The notes: generated from the sequence alone by a model not told the origin. A stretch of 64,000 bases of DNA from Dryocola boscaweniae (GCF_025215095.1 NZ_JALHAP010000068.1:46232-110231), one strand, 5' to 3'; counted from the stretch's first letter, positions 19,758 to 30,343 are shown. Numbers and translations are program-made.

Positions 19758-20510
19758 TCAGAGAATGTCGATTTCAGCTACGGACGGGTAGATAAATGAA
19801 GGACGGAAAGGCATCGCATCGATATCGTTGAGCGTCGAAACGCCGGACAGTACCAGAATGGTTTCCAGACCGGCCTGGAATCCGGCCAGAATATCGGTGC
19901 GCAGGTTGTCGCCAACAATAACCGTATGTTCGGAATGGGCCTGCATTTTATTTAACGCCGCACGGATTATCCACGGACTGGGCTTGCCGACATAAAACGG
20001 TTTACGACCAGAGATTTTCTCAATGCCCGCGCAGAGCGCGCCACAGGCTGGATAATAACCGCGCCCATGGGTATCCGGGTTGGTTGCGATGAAACGCGCG
20101 CCATTTGCCACGAAGTACGCTGCTTTGTGCATCATTTCCCAGTTATAGGAGCGTGTTTCGCCAACGATGACAAAATCCGGGTTGATATCGGTGATAGTGA
20201 ACCCTGCTTTATATAACTCATGGATTAACGCGCCTTCACCCACAACGTAGGCTTTTTTGCCTTCCTGACGACGCAGAAAATCAGCGGTTGCCATTGCTGA
20301 GGTATAAAACACGCTATCCGGCACGTCGACCCCGGCGGATGCGAAGCGGTTTGCAAGATCTTGTCCGGTTTGCGAAGGATAGTTGGTCAGCAGAACCAGC
20401 GGTAAACCTTTTTCAAGGATGCGGGCCAGAAATTCATTGGCACCCGGTACGGCGACGTTGTCATGCATCAGCACGCCGTCAATATCACAAATTACATTCT
20501 GGATGGTCAT
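19758..20510 (-). CDS. nagD: NagD/UmpH, HAD-family nucleotide phosphatase
   Basis: A 250-residue HAD phosphatase of the NagD type. The nucleophile and acid aspartates are D9 and D11 in ICDIDGVL, and the metal site is GDNLRTDILAG near the C-terminus. The E. coli enzyme hydrolyses UMP and other nucleoside monophosphates and is also called UmpH. It is the last gene of nagBACD. Its link to amino-sugar use may be removal of UMP produced in UDP-GlcNAc turnover, which is inference. Confidence 0.95.
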   Translation of the reverse strand: MTIQNVICDIDGVLMHDNVAVPGANEFLARILEKGLPLVLLTNYPSQTGQDLANRFASAGVDVPDSVFYTSAMATADFLRRQEGKKAYVVGEGALIHELYKAGFTITDINPDFVIVGETRSYNWEMMHKAAYFVANGARFIATNPDTHGRGYYPACGALCAGIEKISGRKPFYVGKPSPWIIRAALNKMQAHSEHTVIVGDNLRTDILAGFQAGLETILVLSGVSTLNDIDAMPFRPSFIYPSVAEIDIL

Positions 20511-20645
20511 TAATTATCAGGCTCATATTCTCAGGAGGCGTATGCCCTTCATCTTTCAAACGCCAGGGGATTAACACCCTTGACGCCTGGCGGCAACTCG
20601 AAATCTAAAGGGTCTAACTATAACGTAAATCGGGGATAGCTTGCG

Positions 20646-21866
20646 TTAACTTTCCAGCAGACGCTGCAACAACATGCCGTTCAGCATGGAACGTTTTACC
20701 AGGGCAAAAGCGCCAATTGCGGAGCGGTCATCAAGCTGTGAACACACCACGGGCAGGTTCTTGCGGAACGCTTTTAACACCTGGGTGTTGATGCAGCCTT
20801 CAATGGCGGGAAGAAGGACCTTCTGTGCTTCGATGATTTCACCTGCAATGACTACTTTTTGCGGGTTAAACAGGTTGATGGCGATGGAGATAGCTTTGCC
20901 AAGATGGCGACCAACGTGTTCTATCACTTCGCAGGCCAGCGCATCGCCTTTATTGGCCGCTTTGCAAATCGCTGCAATATTGCAGTCGTCAGGCGTCAAA
21001 CGACTGTTATAGCCTTGCTCGAGCAGATGACGTACTCGTCCTTCAATGGCGGCGTTCGCCGCGATGGTTTCCAGACAGCCAAAGTTGCCGCAGTGGCAGC
21101 GCTCGCCTAAGGGATCAACCTGAATGTGACCAATTTCACCGACGTTGCCGTTACGGCCGATAAAAATTCTGCCGTTGGAGAGAATTCCAGCACCCGTACC
21201 GCGGTGAACGCGCACCAGAATAGAGTCTTCGCAGTCATTTGTTGCACCAAAATAGTGCTCCGCTAACGCCAGGCTGCGAATATCGTGCCCGACAAAACAG
21301 GTGAGGTTAAAGCGTTTTTCCAGGCTTTCGACCAGCGACCAGTTATTGACCTGGATGTGTGGCATATAGCGAACCACGCCGCTTTCCGGGTCGACCAGGC
21401 CTGGCAGAATCACCGAGATAGCAATCAATTCGCGAATTTTTCGCTGCGTTTGCTCAATAAAGTGGGCAACGGCGTTGAGCAGCGCGTGCTCAAGGGTTTC
21501 CTGAGTGCGCTCCGGCAGTGGATAGTGTTCTTCAGCCAGCGGTTTAGCACTAAGATCGAACAGCGTGATAGTGGCATCGTGCCGGCCAAGCCGCACGCCA
21601 ATCGCATGGAAATTGCGGGTTTCGGTAACGATAGAGATAGCGCGGCGACCCCCGGTGGAGGCCTGCTGATCGACTTCTTTAATCAGGCCGCGCTCAATAA
21701 GCTGGCGAGTAATTTTGGTGACGCTGGCAGGTGCAAGCTGGCTCTGTTCGGCAATCTGAATACGTGAGATTGGACCAAGTTGGTCAATCAGGCGATAGAC
21801 CGCCGCGCCATTCAGTTGTTTTACCAGATCGACATTACCTATTTGAGCCTGTCCGCCAGTCGTCAT
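20646..21866 (-). CDS. nagC: NagC, ROK-family transcriptional repressor of amino-sugar genes
   Basis: NagC represses nagE, nagBACD and chiP and responds to GlcNAc-6-phosphate. The 406 residues have an N-terminal winged helix (GPISRIQIAEQSQLAPASVTK), then the ROK domain with RGTGAGI and the zinc cluster GERCHCGNFGCLE. It lies 7 bases after nagA. Candidate operators are seen at 23956-23976 and 24050-24070, and before chiP at 28372-28394, so the repressor and probable targets share this window. Confidence 0.96.
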   Translation of the reverse strand: MTTGGQAQIGNVDLVKQLNGAAVYRLIDQLGPISRIQIAEQSQLAPASVTKITRQLIERGLIKEVDQQASTGGRRAISIVTETRNFHAIGVRLGRHDATITLFDLSAKPLAEEHYPLPERTQETLEHALLNAVAHFIEQTQRKIRELIAISVILPGLVDPESGVVRYMPHIQVNNWSLVESLEKRFNLTCFVGHDIRSLALAEHYFGATNDCEDSILVRVHRGTGAGILSNGRIFIGRNGNVGEIGHIQVDPLGERCHCGNFGCLETIAANAAIEGRVRHLLEQGYNSRLTPDDCNIAAICKAANKGDALACEVIEHVGRHLGKAISIAINLFNPQKVVIAGEIIEAQKVLLPAIEGCINTQVLKAFRKNLPVVCSQLDDRSAIGAFALVKRSMLNGMLLQRLLES

Positions 21867-21873
21867 GCCTTAT

Positions 21874-23022
21874 TTACTCAGTTACGACCTCATTACCATT
21901 AACGAGAGTCTTGATGATTTTGTAATCGCGGGTAAAAGCAGTCAGGTTGGCGACTTTGCCAGCCTCAATGGTGCCCAACTGCTTTTCCACACCCATTGCA
22001 CGGGCAGGGTAGAGAGTCGCCATGCGCAGAACTTCATCCAGCGCGATGTTGGCATGCTCGACCAGATTACGCACCCCTTCGATCATCGTCAGGGCAGATC
22101 CGCTCAGCGTACCGTTCTCATCTACACACAAACCGTCACGGTAGTATATTGTTTTACCAGCAAAAATGAACTGTTCAATATCAGCGCCCGCCGGTGCGGT
22201 TGCGTCGGTGACCAGGCAGAGTTTATCGCCTTTCATGCGCTTCGCGGTGCGAATATTGGCATAGTCCACATGCAGGCCATCGGCGATGATACCGCAGTAA
22301 ACATCCGGTTCATCAAAAATTGCGCCAGCAAGGCCGGGCTCACGGCCTGTAATATAAGGCATCGCGTTGAAAAGATGCGTTGCAAAAGTGATTCCCGCCC
22401 GGAATCCAATTTTGGCTTCTTTTGCTGTCGCATTCGAGTGGCCTGCGGAAACGATAATTCCTGCAGCAACCAGTTTTTTGATGACATCAGGCTCGACCAT
22501 TTCTGGTGCCAGAGTGACTTTGGTAATGACGTCGGCGTTCTCACAGAGGAAATCGACCAGTCTGGCGTCAGGCTTACGTACGAAACTCGGGTTGTGCGTC
22601 CCTTTTTTCACCATATTAAGCCACGGGCCTTCCAGATGAAGACCAAGTGCCTGGTTGGCGTATTTCGCCAGATATTCGCGCATCACCTTCACGCCCTGCA
22701 TCATTAACTCGTCGCTGGCGGTGATAAGCGTTGGCAGATAGCTGGTGCAGCCAGAACGTTCGTTGGCTTTCTGCATGATTTCCAGCGTTTCAACCGTAAC
22801 GGCATCGACGGTGTCGTTGAACTGAACGCCGCCGCAGCCGTTTAATTGCACATCAATAAAACCGGGGGCGATGATTGCATCACCCATGTCACGGGTTTCG
22901 ATCCCAGCAGGGAGTTCGGAACGTGGACAAACTCGCTCAATCAGGCCGTCAGCGATAACAATCGCATGGTCATCCAGAATGTCGTGGCCGGTGTAAATCC
23001 GACCGCGGATTAATGCAAACAT
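21874..23022 (-). CDS. nagA: N-acetylglucosamine-6-phosphate deacetylase
   Basis: NagA removes acetate from GlcNAc-6-P, giving glucosamine-6-P. The 382-residue amidohydrolase has the family motifs [18 protein letters not shown] (metal-binding Glu), SAGHSNA and ATHLFNAM (metal-binding His) and TDATAPAG (catalytic Asp). Length equals E. coli. It lies 26 bases after nagB and 7 before nagC. Confidence 0.97.
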   Translation of the reverse strand: MFALIRGRIYTGHDILDDHAIVIADGLIERVCPRSELPAGIETRDMGDAIIAPGFIDVQLNGCGGVQFNDTVDAVTVETLEIMQKANERSGCTSYLPTLITASDELMMQGVKVMREYLAKYANQALGLHLEGPWLNMVKKGTHNPSFVRKPDARLVDFLCENADVITKVTLAPEMVEPDVIKKLVAAGIIVSAGHSNATAKEAKIGFRAGITFATHLFNAMPYITGREPGLAGAIFDEPDVYCGIIADGLHVDYANIRTAKRMKGDKLCLVTDATAPAGADIEQFIFAGKTIYYRDGLCVDENGTLSGSALTMIEGVRNLVEHANIALDEVLRMATLYPARAMGVEKQLGTIEAGKVANLTAFTRDYKIIKTLVNGNEVVTE

Positions 23023-23048
23023 AATTACCCCCGGTAAAAAAGTAGCGC

Positions 23049-23849
23049 TTAAAGGTCTTTAATATTTTCAGCTTCGAGTTCGTTGAAGTACTTCAACGTC
23101 TTCACTTTCAGCTCCATCGTGGACGGCTCGTCGCACACGACAACTGCTTTTGGATGCAGTTGCAGGCAACTGATCGTCCACATATGGTTGACGTTGCCTT
23201 CTACGGCTGCCTGCAGAGCTTGCGCTTTAACATTACCAAGCACCAGAATCATCACTTCTTCTGCATCAAGCAGGGTACCAACGCCTACGGTCAGCGCGTA
23301 TTTTGGAACCTGATTCACATCGCCATCAAAGAAGCGAGAGTTTGCCACTCGGGTGTCATGAGTCAGGGTTTTAATACGGGTACGGGAAGCCAGAGAAGAA
23401 GCGGGTTCGTTGAATGCGATGTGTCCGTCGTTGCCTACGCCGCCCATGAACAGGTGGATTTTGCCGTAGGAGCGAATCTTTTCTTCGTAAGCACGACATT
23501 CCGCATCAACGTCTTGCGCATTACCGTTTAACAGGTTGATGTTTTCTGCCGGGATATCAACGTGATCAAAGAAATTTTTATGCATGAAAGTATGATAGCT
23601 TTCCGGATGCTCTTTCGGCAGGCCAACATACTCATCCATATTGAAAGTCACGACGTTTTTAAAACTAACCTGGCCCGCTTTATGCATCTCTACCAGCGCT
23701 TTATAGGCTTCAAGCGGCGTACCGCCGGTCGGCAGGCCCAGCACGAAAGGACGATCTGCAGTTGGATTAAACGCATTGATGCGCTTCACGATATGGCGAG
23801 CTGCCCATTTGCCGACCTGAGCCGGGGTAGCCAGGGGAATCAGTCTCAT
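23049..23849 (-). CDS. nagB: Glucosamine-6-phosphate deaminase
   Basis: NagB converts glucosamine-6-P to fructose-6-P and ammonia. The 266 residues match E. coli. [16 protein letters not shown] binds phosphate, FNMDEYVGL holds the catalytic Asp, and [18 protein letters not shown] holds the active-site His/Glu. Two ATGs are adjacent (23852 and 23849); 23849 fits homology and is better spaced from AGAGGTGA. It is first in nagBACD and divergent from nagE across a NagC/CRP control region. Confidence 0.97.
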   Translation of the reverse strand: MRLIPLATPAQVGKWAARHIVKRINAFNPTADRPFVLGLPTGGTPLEAYKALVEMHKAGQVSFKNVVTFNMDEYVGLPKEHPESYHTFMHKNFFDHVDIPAENINLLNGNAQDVDAECRAYEEKIRSYGKIHLFMGGVGNDGHIAFNEPASSLASRTRIKTLTHDTRVANSRFFDGDVNQVPKYALTVGVGTLLDAEEVMILVLGNVKAQALQAAVEGNVNHMWTISCLQLHPKAVVVCDEPSTMELKVKTLKYFNELEAENIKDL

Positions 23850-23955
23850 CATTCACCTCTTAAAAGTTAATAGAAAGCGGATTTAGCCAGATTGATATTC
23901 AGCCCTCTAAGGGTAAACCAGATTTATACCGGCGCCTGAGGGGCAATCTGCCTTG

Positions 23956-23976
23956 ATTTTTTGAATGATAAAATAA
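23956..23976. promoter_or_regulatory. Candidate NagC operator on the nagB side
   Basis: The sequence attttttgaatgataaaata has A/T arms around an 11-base centre, resembling the nagB-proximal NagC operator of E. coli. It lies about 115 bases before nagB. A paired site near nagE would allow repression by looping, as known in E. coli. The match is judged by eye. Confidence 0.55.
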
Positions 23977-24021
23977 GTTTTGCATGATAGCCAGTCGAAG
24001 GAGGGGGTAATAGCGATATTT

Positions 24022-24037
24022 GGTGACTGTAGTCACA
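24022..24037. promoter_or_regulatory. CRP site between nagB and nagE
   Basis: GGTGA-N6-TCACA lies midway between nagB and nagE, one base from the TGTGA-N6-TCACA consensus. CRP activates both divergent nag promoters in E. coli, and the site lies between the two NagC boxes as expected. Confidence 0.75.
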
Positions 24038-24049
24038 AAAAATGCGCGT

Positions 24050-24070
24050 TTAATTTGCGATACGAATTAA
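24050..24070. promoter_or_regulatory. Candidate NagC operator on the nagE side
   Basis: A palindrome with perfect arms TTAATT and AATTAA around TGCGATACG, about 115 bases before nagE. It is close to the published NagC consensus. It lies roughly 95 bases from the nagB-side box, a plausible loop distance. Confidence 0.7.
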
Positions 24071-24183
24071 TTTTTTTCACACTCCGGTGTGTGATGTGAA
24101 CCGTCGCCGTTTATTTAAGGTTGTTAAGACAATAAAAACACTGCTTTGAGCGAGCCTTAACAGGGTCTCATAGGGGGAATAAA

Positions 24184-26205
24184 GTGAGTATTCTAGGTTA
24201 TTTACAACGAGTTGGCCGCGCACTGATGGTGCCCGTGGCTACACTGCCTGCAGCAGCTATTTTGATGGGGGTAGGCTACTGGATTGACCCGGTTGGCTGG
24301 GGTGGAGACAACGCGCTTGCGGCGTTCTTCATTAAATCTGGTTCTGCCATTATTGATCACATGTCCGTTCTGTTCGCCATCGGCGTGGCTTACGGCATGT
24401 CCAAAGACAAAGACGGCGCCGCAGCGCTGACCGGCTTTGTTGGCTTCCTGGTTCTGACCACCCTGTGTTCTCCAGCAGCGGTTGCCATGATCCAGAAAAT
24501 TCCGGCGGATCAGGTTCCGGCGGCGTTTGGTAAAATCGAAAACCAGTTCGTGGGTATCCTGGTCGGTATTATTTCTGCTGAACTGTACAACCGCTACAGC
24601 AGCGTCGAGCTGCCCAAAGCGCTGTCCTTCTTCAGCGGTCGTCGCCTGGTGCCGATCCTCACTTCTTTTTTGATGATCATTGTCGCTTTCATCATGATGT
24701 ATGTCTGGCCGATGATCTTCGACGGTCTGGTGAACTTTGGTGAGCACATTCAGAAGCTGGGTTCCGTTGGCGCAGGCGTTTACGCCTTCTTCAACCGTCT
24801 GTTAATCCCGGTTGGTCTGCACCATGCGCTGAACTCCGTATTCTGGTTCGACGTTGCCGGCATTAACGATATCCCTAACTTCCTGGGTGGCGCACAGTCC
24901 ATCGAAGCAGGTAAAGCGGTTGTCGGTATTACCGGTCGTTATCAGGCTGGCTTCTTCCCAATCATGATGTTCGGCCTGCCGGGCGCAGCGCTGGCTATCT
25001 ACCACTGCGCCCGTCCGGAAAACCGCGCGAAAGTGGCTGGGATCATGATGGCTGCAGCGTTCGCCGCGTTCTTCACTGGTATCACCGAACCGTTGGAATT
25101 CTCCTTCATGTTCGTGGCGCCTGTTCTGTACGTTATCCACGCTGTTCTGACCGGTATTTCCGTATTCATCGCGGCAAGCATGCACTGGATTGCCGGTTTC
25201 GGTTTCAGCGCCGGCCTGGTGGATATGGTGCTTTCTTCCCGTAACCCGCTGGCAACACACTGGTGGATGCTGATTCCTCAGGGCCTCGTGTTCTTCGTTA
25301 TCTACTACGTGGTGTTCCGTTTCACTATCACCAAATTCAATCTGTTAACCCCAGGCCGTGAGCTGGCGGTTGCTGGTGACGAGGCTGATGGACAGGACGT
25401 GAACGTTAGCGGTACAGCGAATCAGGACGTCTCTGGTCTGGCTCGTCAGTACATCGCGGCGGTTGGCGGTTCAGCTAACCTGACCGGTATTGATGCCTGT
25501 ATCACTCGTCTGCGTTTAAACGTGAAAGACTCCTCGCTGGTTAACGAAGCCCTGGCGAAACGTCTGGGTGCAACCGGTGTCATTCGTCTGAACAAAACCA
25601 GCGTGCAGATTATCGTGGGCTTTGTGGCTGAGAAAATTGCTAACGCAATGAAAACTACCGGTGATGTGCCGGCAGCAGAAGCCAGTGTCGCTCCGGTTGC
25701 CGCAGCGGCGGCAGTTAAGCCTCAGGCTGTGCCAAACGCAGTTACCATCGCGGCGCTGGTTTCTCCAGTTACTGGTGATGTGGTTGCGCTGGAACAGGTT
25801 CCTGATGAAGCCTTTGCCAGCAAAGCGGTAGGCGATGGCGTCGCTATCAAGCCAACGGATAAAACCGTTGTTTCGCCAGCAGCCGGTACTATCGTAAAAA
25901 TCTTTAATACCAACCACGCGTTCTGCCTGGAAACCCAAAAGGGTGCGGAAATTGTTGTCCATATGGGCATCGATACCGTAGCGCTTAACGGCCAGGGCTT
26001 TACTCGTCTGGTAGAAGAGGGGGCTGAAGTGGTGGCCGGTCAGCCGGTTCTGGAAATGGATCTTGATTTCCTGAACGCTAACGCGCGCTCCATGATTAGC
26101 CCGGTAGTTTGCAGCAACATTGACGACTTCAGCGGCCTGGTTATTCAGGCGCAGGGTTCAGTCGTTGCAGGGCAAACGCCTCTGTATGAAATTAAAGGCA
26201 AATAG
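24184..26205 (+). CDS. nagE: PTS N-acetylglucosamine permease EIICBA
   Basis: NagE imports GlcNAc across the inner membrane and phosphorylates it to GlcNAc-6-P. The 673-residue single chain has an N-terminal IIC membrane domain (about 1-375), a IIB domain with phospho-cysteine 439 in DACITRLRLNV, and a IIA domain with phospho-histidine 593 in VVHMGIDTV. The linker before IIA is Ala/Val/Pro-rich and makes the protein about 25 residues longer than in E. coli. The start follows a GGGGG-rich ribosome site. Control is by NagC and CRP from the nagB-nagE spacer. Confidence 0.97.
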   Translation: MSILGYLQRVGRALMVPVATLPAAAILMGVGYWIDPVGWGGDNALAAFFIKSGSAIIDHMSVLFAIGVAYGMSKDKDGAAALTGFVGFLVLTTLCSPAAVAMIQKIPADQVPAAFGKIENQFVGILVGIISAELYNRYSSVELPKALSFFSGRRLVPILTSFLMIIVAFIMMYVWPMIFDGLVNFGEHIQKLGSVGAGVYAFFNRLLIPVGLHHALNSVFWFDVAGINDIPNFLGGAQSIEAGKAVVGITGRYQAGFFPIMMFGLPGAALAIYHCARPENRAKVAGIMMAAAFAAFFTGITEPLEFSFMFVAPVLYVIHAVLTGISVFIAASMHWIAGFGFSAGLVDMVLSSRNPLATHWWMLIPQGLVFFVIYYVVFRFTITKFNLLTPGRELAVAGDEADGQDVNVSGTANQDVSGLARQYIAAVGGSANLTGIDACITRLRLNVKDSSLVNEALAKRLGATGVIRLNKTSVQIIVGFVAEKIANAMKTTGDVPAAEASVAPVAAAAAVKPQAVPNAVTIAALVSPVTGDVVALEQVPDEAFASKAVGDGVAIKPTDKTVVSPAAGTIVKIFNTNHAFCLETQKGAEIVVHMGIDTVALNGQGFTRLVEEGAEVVAGQPVLEMDLDFLNANARSMISPVVCSNIDDFSGLVIQAQGSVVAGQTPLYEIKGK

Positions 26206-26232
26206 TTGCTCCTGAGTTAGCATTGTGCCTTG

Positions 26233-26264
26233 AGCGGCTGGGGTCATTCCCCAGCCGCTTTTTT
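26233..26264 (+). terminator. nagE terminator
   Basis: An 11-base perfect stem (agcggctgggg / ccccagccgct) and a T run lie 27 bases after the nagE stop. Confidence 0.92.
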
Positions 26265-26394
26265 ATCGCCTCAAATTAAACTTCCCTTTCTCTTTAACCG
26301 TGGCTACCCCAATTTATGCAACTAAAGGTTGTTTCCCGCGTCTGCTTATTAGATCATGCACCGTTAACGAAAGTTTTGTCTTGAGGAACCCGCG

Positions 26395-28062
26395 ATGAGT
26401 GAGGCTGAAGCCCGCCCAACTAACTTTATTCGCCAGATTATCGATGAAGATCTGGCTAATGGTAAGCATGACCGTATCTGCACTCGTTTCCCGCCGGAGC
26501 CAAATGGCTATCTGCACATCGGCCATGCAAAATCTATCTGTCTGAACTTTGGTATCGCGCAAGATTATCAGGGTCAATGCAATCTGCGTTTCGATGACAC
26601 CAACCCGGTAAAAGAAGACATCGAATACGTTGACTCCATTAAGCACGACGTAGAATGGCTGGGCTTTCACTGGTCCGGCAACGTGCGCTATTCCTCTGAT
26701 TACTTCGACCAGCTATTTAATTACGCTGTTGAGCTGATTAACAAAGGTCTGGCGTATGTTGACGAGCTGACGCCTGAGCAGATCCGCGAATATCGTGGCT
26801 CGCTGACCGCGCCTGGCAAAAACAGCCCATACCGCGATCGCACCGTCGAGGAAAACCTCGCGCTGTTCGAGAAAATGCGTAACGGTGGATTCGCTGAAGG
26901 CACCGCGTGTCTGCGTGCAAAAATCGATATGGCATCGCCTTTTATCGTGATGCGCGATCCGGTGATTTACCGCATTAAGTTTGCCGATCACCACCAGACG
27001 GGCAGCAAATGGTGCATCTACCCGATGTACGACTTCACCCACTGTATTTCCGATGCGCTCGAAGGTATTACCCACTCGCTGTGTACGCTGGAATTCCAGG
27101 ATAACCGCCGCCTGTACGACTGGGTGCTGGACAACATTACTATTCCGGCTCATCCGCGTCAGTACGAGTTCTCACGCCTGAATCTTGAATACGCCATTAT
27201 GTCCAAGCGTAAGCTGAACCTGCTGGTGACCGAGAAGATTGTTGAGGGCTGGGACGACCCACGTATGCCGACCATTTCCGGCCTGCGTCGTCGTGGTTAT
27301 ACCGCAGCTTCCATCCGTGAGTTCTGCAAACGTATCGGCGTGACCAAGCAGGACAACACCGTTGAGATGGCTTCTCTGGAATCGTGCATTCGTGACGATC
27401 TGAATGAGAATGCGCCACGTGCAATGGCCGTGTTGGATCCGGTGAAGGTGATCATCGAAAACTACCCGCAGGGCGCGGAAGAAATGGTCACCATGCCAAA
27501 TCATCCGAACAAGCCTGAGATGGGAAGCCGTCAGGTACCGTTCAGCGGTGAAATCTACATCGATCGCGCGGATTTCCGCGAAGAAGCAAACAAACAATAC
27601 AAGCGTCTGGTGCTGGGCAAAGAAGTGCGTCTGCGCAACGCTTACGTGATTAAGGCCGAGCGCGTAGAGAAAGATGCTGAAGGCAATATCACCACGCTGC
27701 ATTGCACCTACGACCCGGAAACGCTGAGTAAAGACCCGGCGGACGGACGTAAAGTAAAAGGCGTCATTCACTGGGTAAGCGCAGCACACGCGCTGCCGGT
27801 TGAAATCCGTCTCTACGATCGTTTGTTCAGCGTGGCAAACCCAGGGGCTGCAGAAGATTTCCTCGCGACAATTAATCCGGAATCTCTGGTTATCAAACAA
27901 GGTTTCGTTGAGCCGAGCCTGCAAAATGCAGAAAAAGGTAAAGCGTACCAGTTTGAACGCGAAGGTTATTTCTGTCTCGACAGCCGCTATGCAACCGCTA
28001 CCAAACTGGTGTTCAACCGCACCGTTGGTCTGCGTGACACCTGGGCAAAAATAGGCGATTAA
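26395..28062 (+). CDS. glnS: Glutaminyl-tRNA synthetase
   Basis: This enzyme charges the tRNA-Gln species, four of which are encoded in this window. The 555 residues show the class I HIGH motif at 41-44 in [14 protein letters not shown] and the KMSKS-type motif in IMSKRKLN near residue 270. The C-terminal beta-barrel anticodon-binding domains are complete ([15 protein letters not shown] onward). The start codon follows GAGGAACC. It is flanked by the nagE terminator and its own terminator, so is monocistronic. Confidence 0.98.
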   Translation: MSEAEARPTNFIRQIIDEDLANGKHDRICTRFPPEPNGYLHIGHAKSICLNFGIAQDYQGQCNLRFDDTNPVKEDIEYVDSIKHDVEWLGFHWSGNVRYSSDYFDQLFNYAVELINKGLAYVDELTPEQIREYRGSLTAPGKNSPYRDRTVEENLALFEKMRNGGFAEGTACLRAKIDMASPFIVMRDPVIYRIKFADHHQTGSKWCIYPMYDFTHCISDALEGITHSLCTLEFQDNRRLYDWVLDNITIPAHPRQYEFSRLNLEYAIMSKRKLNLLVTEKIVEGWDDPRMPTISGLRRRGYTAASIREFCKRIGVTKQDNTVEMASLESCIRDDLNENAPRAMAVLDPVKVIIENYPQGAEEMVTMPNHPNKPEMGSRQVPFSGEIYIDRADFREEANKQYKRLVLGKEVRLRNAYVIKAERVEKDAEGNITTLHCTYDPETLSKDPADGRKVKGVIHWVSAAHALPVEIRLYDRLFSVANPGAAEDFLATINPESLVIKQGFVEPSLQNAEKGKAYQFEREGYFCLDSRYATATKLVFNRTVGLRDTWAKIGD

Positions 28063-28082
28063 TTCGCTGTATAGACAGAACA

Positions 28083-28109
28083 AACGCCGCTTAATGCGGC
28101 GTTTTTTTT
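28083..28109 (+). terminator. glnS terminator
   Basis: An 8-base stem (aacgccgc / gcggcgtt) followed by eight T residues, 20 bases after the glnS stop. Confidence 0.93.
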
Positions 28110-28371
28110 GGCTTATCGATCAGACAGTTAAAGAAAACTAAAACTTCGCGTAGCGAATTAATTCTTTATTAATGCTTCGCAAAGATTGTCTGTCATTGAC
28201 TCAATAACGTAAAAATTATCATTTCAATTTTTGAGAGCGCTTCCATTTAAGCGCTTATGCTCAATTTTTTGATTTTTATGGCATAAAAAACCATTTACGC
28301 AAATTGTTACAAATGCTCATAGATTATGTGCTCTTCGTCATACTATAGGAATTATCTCTTATAAAGGCATT
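28110..28371 (+). other. Upstream control region of chiP
   Basis: An AT-rich stretch without a gene. It probably holds the chiP promoter; a TACTAT-like -10 is seen near 28341-28346, but no convincing -35. The NagC-like box and the ChiX pairing site follow in 28372-28515. Confidence 0.5.
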
Positions 28372-28394
28372 GATAATTCGCGTTGCGAAAAATA
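28372..28394. promoter_or_regulatory. Candidate NagC operator before chiP
   Basis: The sequence gataattcgcgttgcgaaaa(a)tag has the AATTCGCG...GCGAAAAAT form of strong NagC operators. It lies 150 bases before chiP. NagC represses chiP in E. coli, so induction by chitosugars or GlcNAc is expected. Confidence 0.65.
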
Positions 28395-28503
28395 GTCTTA
28401 AGCACAGAAGTCGATGCGGTCAACCAGATATAACCGCTTTTAGCCGTCAGGCATTTTTTATTTTTTCACCGTCAGGTGCTTTTACACCGGGTGACTATTT
28501 ATA

Positions 28504-28515
28504 CGTCAAAGAGGA
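28504..28515 (+). promoter_or_regulatory. ChiX small-RNA pairing site over the chiP ribosome site
   Basis: CGTCAAAGAGGA is the exact complement of the seed region of the small RNA ChiX as I recall it (TCCTCTTTGACG) and includes the chiP Shine-Dalgarno sequence AGAGGA. ChiX silences chitoporin in E. coli and Salmonella by this pairing. ChiX itself is not in the window. Confidence 0.75.
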
Positions 28516-28522
28516 TTTCAAT

Positions 28523-29920
28523 ATGCGTACGTTTAGTGGCAAACGTAGTGCGCTGGCGCTTGCAATCGCAGGTGTCACGGCGCTGTCAGGCATTGTTATC
28601 GTTCCGCAGGCAACCGCTGCGGGATTTATTGATGATTCAACTCTCACCGGTGGTATTTATTACTGGCAACGTGAGCGTGACCGTAAAGACGTTAATACTG
28701 ATAAATACGAAACCAACCTTGCGCATTCTACCTGGAACGCCAATCTGGATTTCCAGTCCGGCTATGCGGCCGATATGTTTGGTCTGGATATCGCGGCGTT
28801 TACCGCTATTGAAATGGCAGAAAATGGCGACAGCGGGCATCCGAACGAAATTGCCTTCTCATCAAAAAATAAGGCTTATGACGAAGACTATTCCGGTGAT
28901 AAAAGCGGAATTAGCCTTTATAAAGCTGCGGTAAAATTTAAATACGGCCCCGTTTGGGCTCGCGCAGGTTACATCCAGCCAACCGGCCAGACTTTGTTAG
29001 CTCCTCACTGGAGCTTTATGCCGGGCACCTATCAGGGGGCAGAAGCGGGCGCTAATTTTGATTATGGCGATGCGGGCGCGCTGAGCTTCTCCTACATGTG
29101 GACCAACGAATATAAGTCCCCGTGGCACCTGGAGATGGATAAATTCTATCAGAACGACAAAAACACTAAAGTCGACTATCTGCACTCGGTTGGCGCAAAG
29201 TATGACTTCAAAAACGATCTGGTGCTCGAAGCTGCTTTTGGTCAGGCGGAAGGTTATATCGATCAGTACTTCACCAAGGCAAGCTACAAGTTCGATATTG
29301 CCGGCAGCCCGCTGACCACAAGCTATCAGTTCTACGGTACGCGTGACAAAGTCTCCAACGGCGGCGTGAATGATATTTATGACGGTACTGCATGGCTGCA
29401 GGCGCTGACTTTCGGTTACAAAATTGGTCAGGTTGATTTGCGTCTGGAAGGAACAATGGTTAAGGCAGACGGCCAGCAAGGCTATTTCCTGCAGCGCATG
29501 ACTCCAACTTACGCATCTTCAAACGGTCGACTTGATGTGTGGTGGGATAACCGTTCTGACTTCAACGCCAACGGCGAAAAAGCGGTATTTGCAGGCGCGA
29601 TGTATGATCTGAGCAACTGGAATCTGCCTGGCTGGGCGGTAGGCGCTTCTTACGTATATGCATGGGATGCTAAACCAGGCTCTACGCCAACCACTGATGG
29701 TTACTATGATGCAGATCGCCGCCTGAAAGAATCCTCTTACAGCCTCGATGCGCTTTACACCGTGCAGGACGGACGTGCGAAGGGCACGTTGTTCAAACTG
29801 CACTTCACTCAGTACGACAACCATTCCGATATCCCAAGCTGGGGCGGCGGCTACGGCAATATCTTCCAGGATGAGCGCGACGTGAAGTTTATCGTCATCG
29901 CACCGTTCACCATCTTCTGA
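28523..29920 (+). CDS. chiP: Chitoporin ChiP
   Basis: ChiP is an OprD-family outer-membrane porin for chitin oligosaccharides. The 465-residue product begins [20 protein letters not shown] with a signal peptide cleaved after roughly residue 33, then [23 protein letters not shown], the OprD-family N-terminus. It ends in a phenylalanine (FTIF), as outer-membrane barrels do. An in-frame ATG at 28370 is rejected because it lies before the ribosome site and the signal peptide. It is followed by chiQ. Control by NagC and ChiX is inferred from the leader. Confidence 0.95.
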   Translation: MRTFSGKRSALALAIAGVTALSGIVIVPQATAAGFIDDSTLTGGIYYWQRERDRKDVNTDKYETNLAHSTWNANLDFQSGYAADMFGLDIAAFTAIEMAENGDSGHPNEIAFSSKNKAYDEDYSGDKSGISLYKAAVKFKYGPVWARAGYIQPTGQTLLAPHWSFMPGTYQGAEAGANFDYGDAGALSFSYMWTNEYKSPWHLEMDKFYQNDKNTKVDYLHSVGAKYDFKNDLVLEAAFGQAEGYIDQYFTKASYKFDIAGSPLTTSYQFYGTRDKVSNGGVNDIYDGTAWLQALTFGYKIGQVDLRLEGTMVKADGQQGYFLQRMTPTYASSNGRLDVWWDNRSDFNANGEKAVFAGAMYDLSNWNLPGWAVGASYVYAWDAKPGSTPTTDGYYDADRRLKESSYSLDALYTVQDGRAKGTLFKLHFTQYDNHSDIPSWGGGYGNIFQDERDVKFIVIAPFTIF

Positions 29921-29928
29921 TTTGAAAC

Positions 29929-29951
29929 CGGGCGCGAAAGCGCCCGTTTTT
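29929..29951 (+). terminator. Terminator-like hairpin in the chiP-chiQ gap
   Basis: A 6-base GC stem (cgggcg / cgcccg) followed by TTTTTG sits between chiP and chiQ, only 16 bases before chiQ. It probably attenuates read-through so that the lipoprotein is made at a lower level than the porin. Confidence 0.7.
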
Positions 29952-29967
29952 GTTAAGGATATCGATT

Positions 29968-30294
29968 ATGAAAAAGATTATTTTATTAACGGCCATAACG
30001 CTGGGATTAACGGCATGCGCGCAGCCACAGGCAGCGCCGGAAGACACAAAGCTTAAAGAAGCCTACAGCGCCTGTATTAATACCGCAGAGGGAAACCCGG
30101 ACAAAGTTCAGGCCTGCCAGAGCGTGCTGAAAGTGCTGGGCCAGGAAAAACAGCACCAGGAGTTTGTGAAGAAAGAGACGGTTCGCACCCTGGATTACCA
30201 AAACTGCATTCAGGCGACCCGCACAGGTAACGACCAGGCTGTTAAAGCCAGGTGCGATAAAATCTGGCAGGAGATACGTAGCAACAACGGGTAA
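29968..30294 (+). CDS. chiQ: ChiQ, small outer-membrane lipoprotein
   Basis: A 108-residue protein starting MKKIILLTAITLGLTACAQP. The lipobox LTAC puts the acylated cysteine at residue 17. The rest is soluble, helical and charged with several cysteines (ACINTAEGN, QACQSV, QNCIQATRTGN). It is cotranscribed with chiP and known as YbfN/ChiQ; its exact role is not settled. The ATG at 29968 follows TAAGGA; an upstream ATG at 29950 lies in the terminator T run and is rejected. Confidence 0.92.
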   Translation: MKKIILLTAITLGLTACAQPQAAPEDTKLKEAYSACINTAEGNPDKVQACQSVLKVLGQEKQHQEFVKKETVRTLDYQNCIQATRTGNDQAVKARCDKIWQEIRSNNG

Positions 30295-30312
30295 GCTTAT
30301 TCATGTAATAAA

Positions 30313-30343
30313 AAAACCGGTGAATTTCCTCACCGGTTTTTTT
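30313..30343. terminator. Bidirectional terminator between chiQ and fur
   Basis: An 11-base stem (aaaaccggtga / tcaccggtttt) with T residues on the right and A residues on the left separates the converging chiQ and fur genes. Confidence 0.9.
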
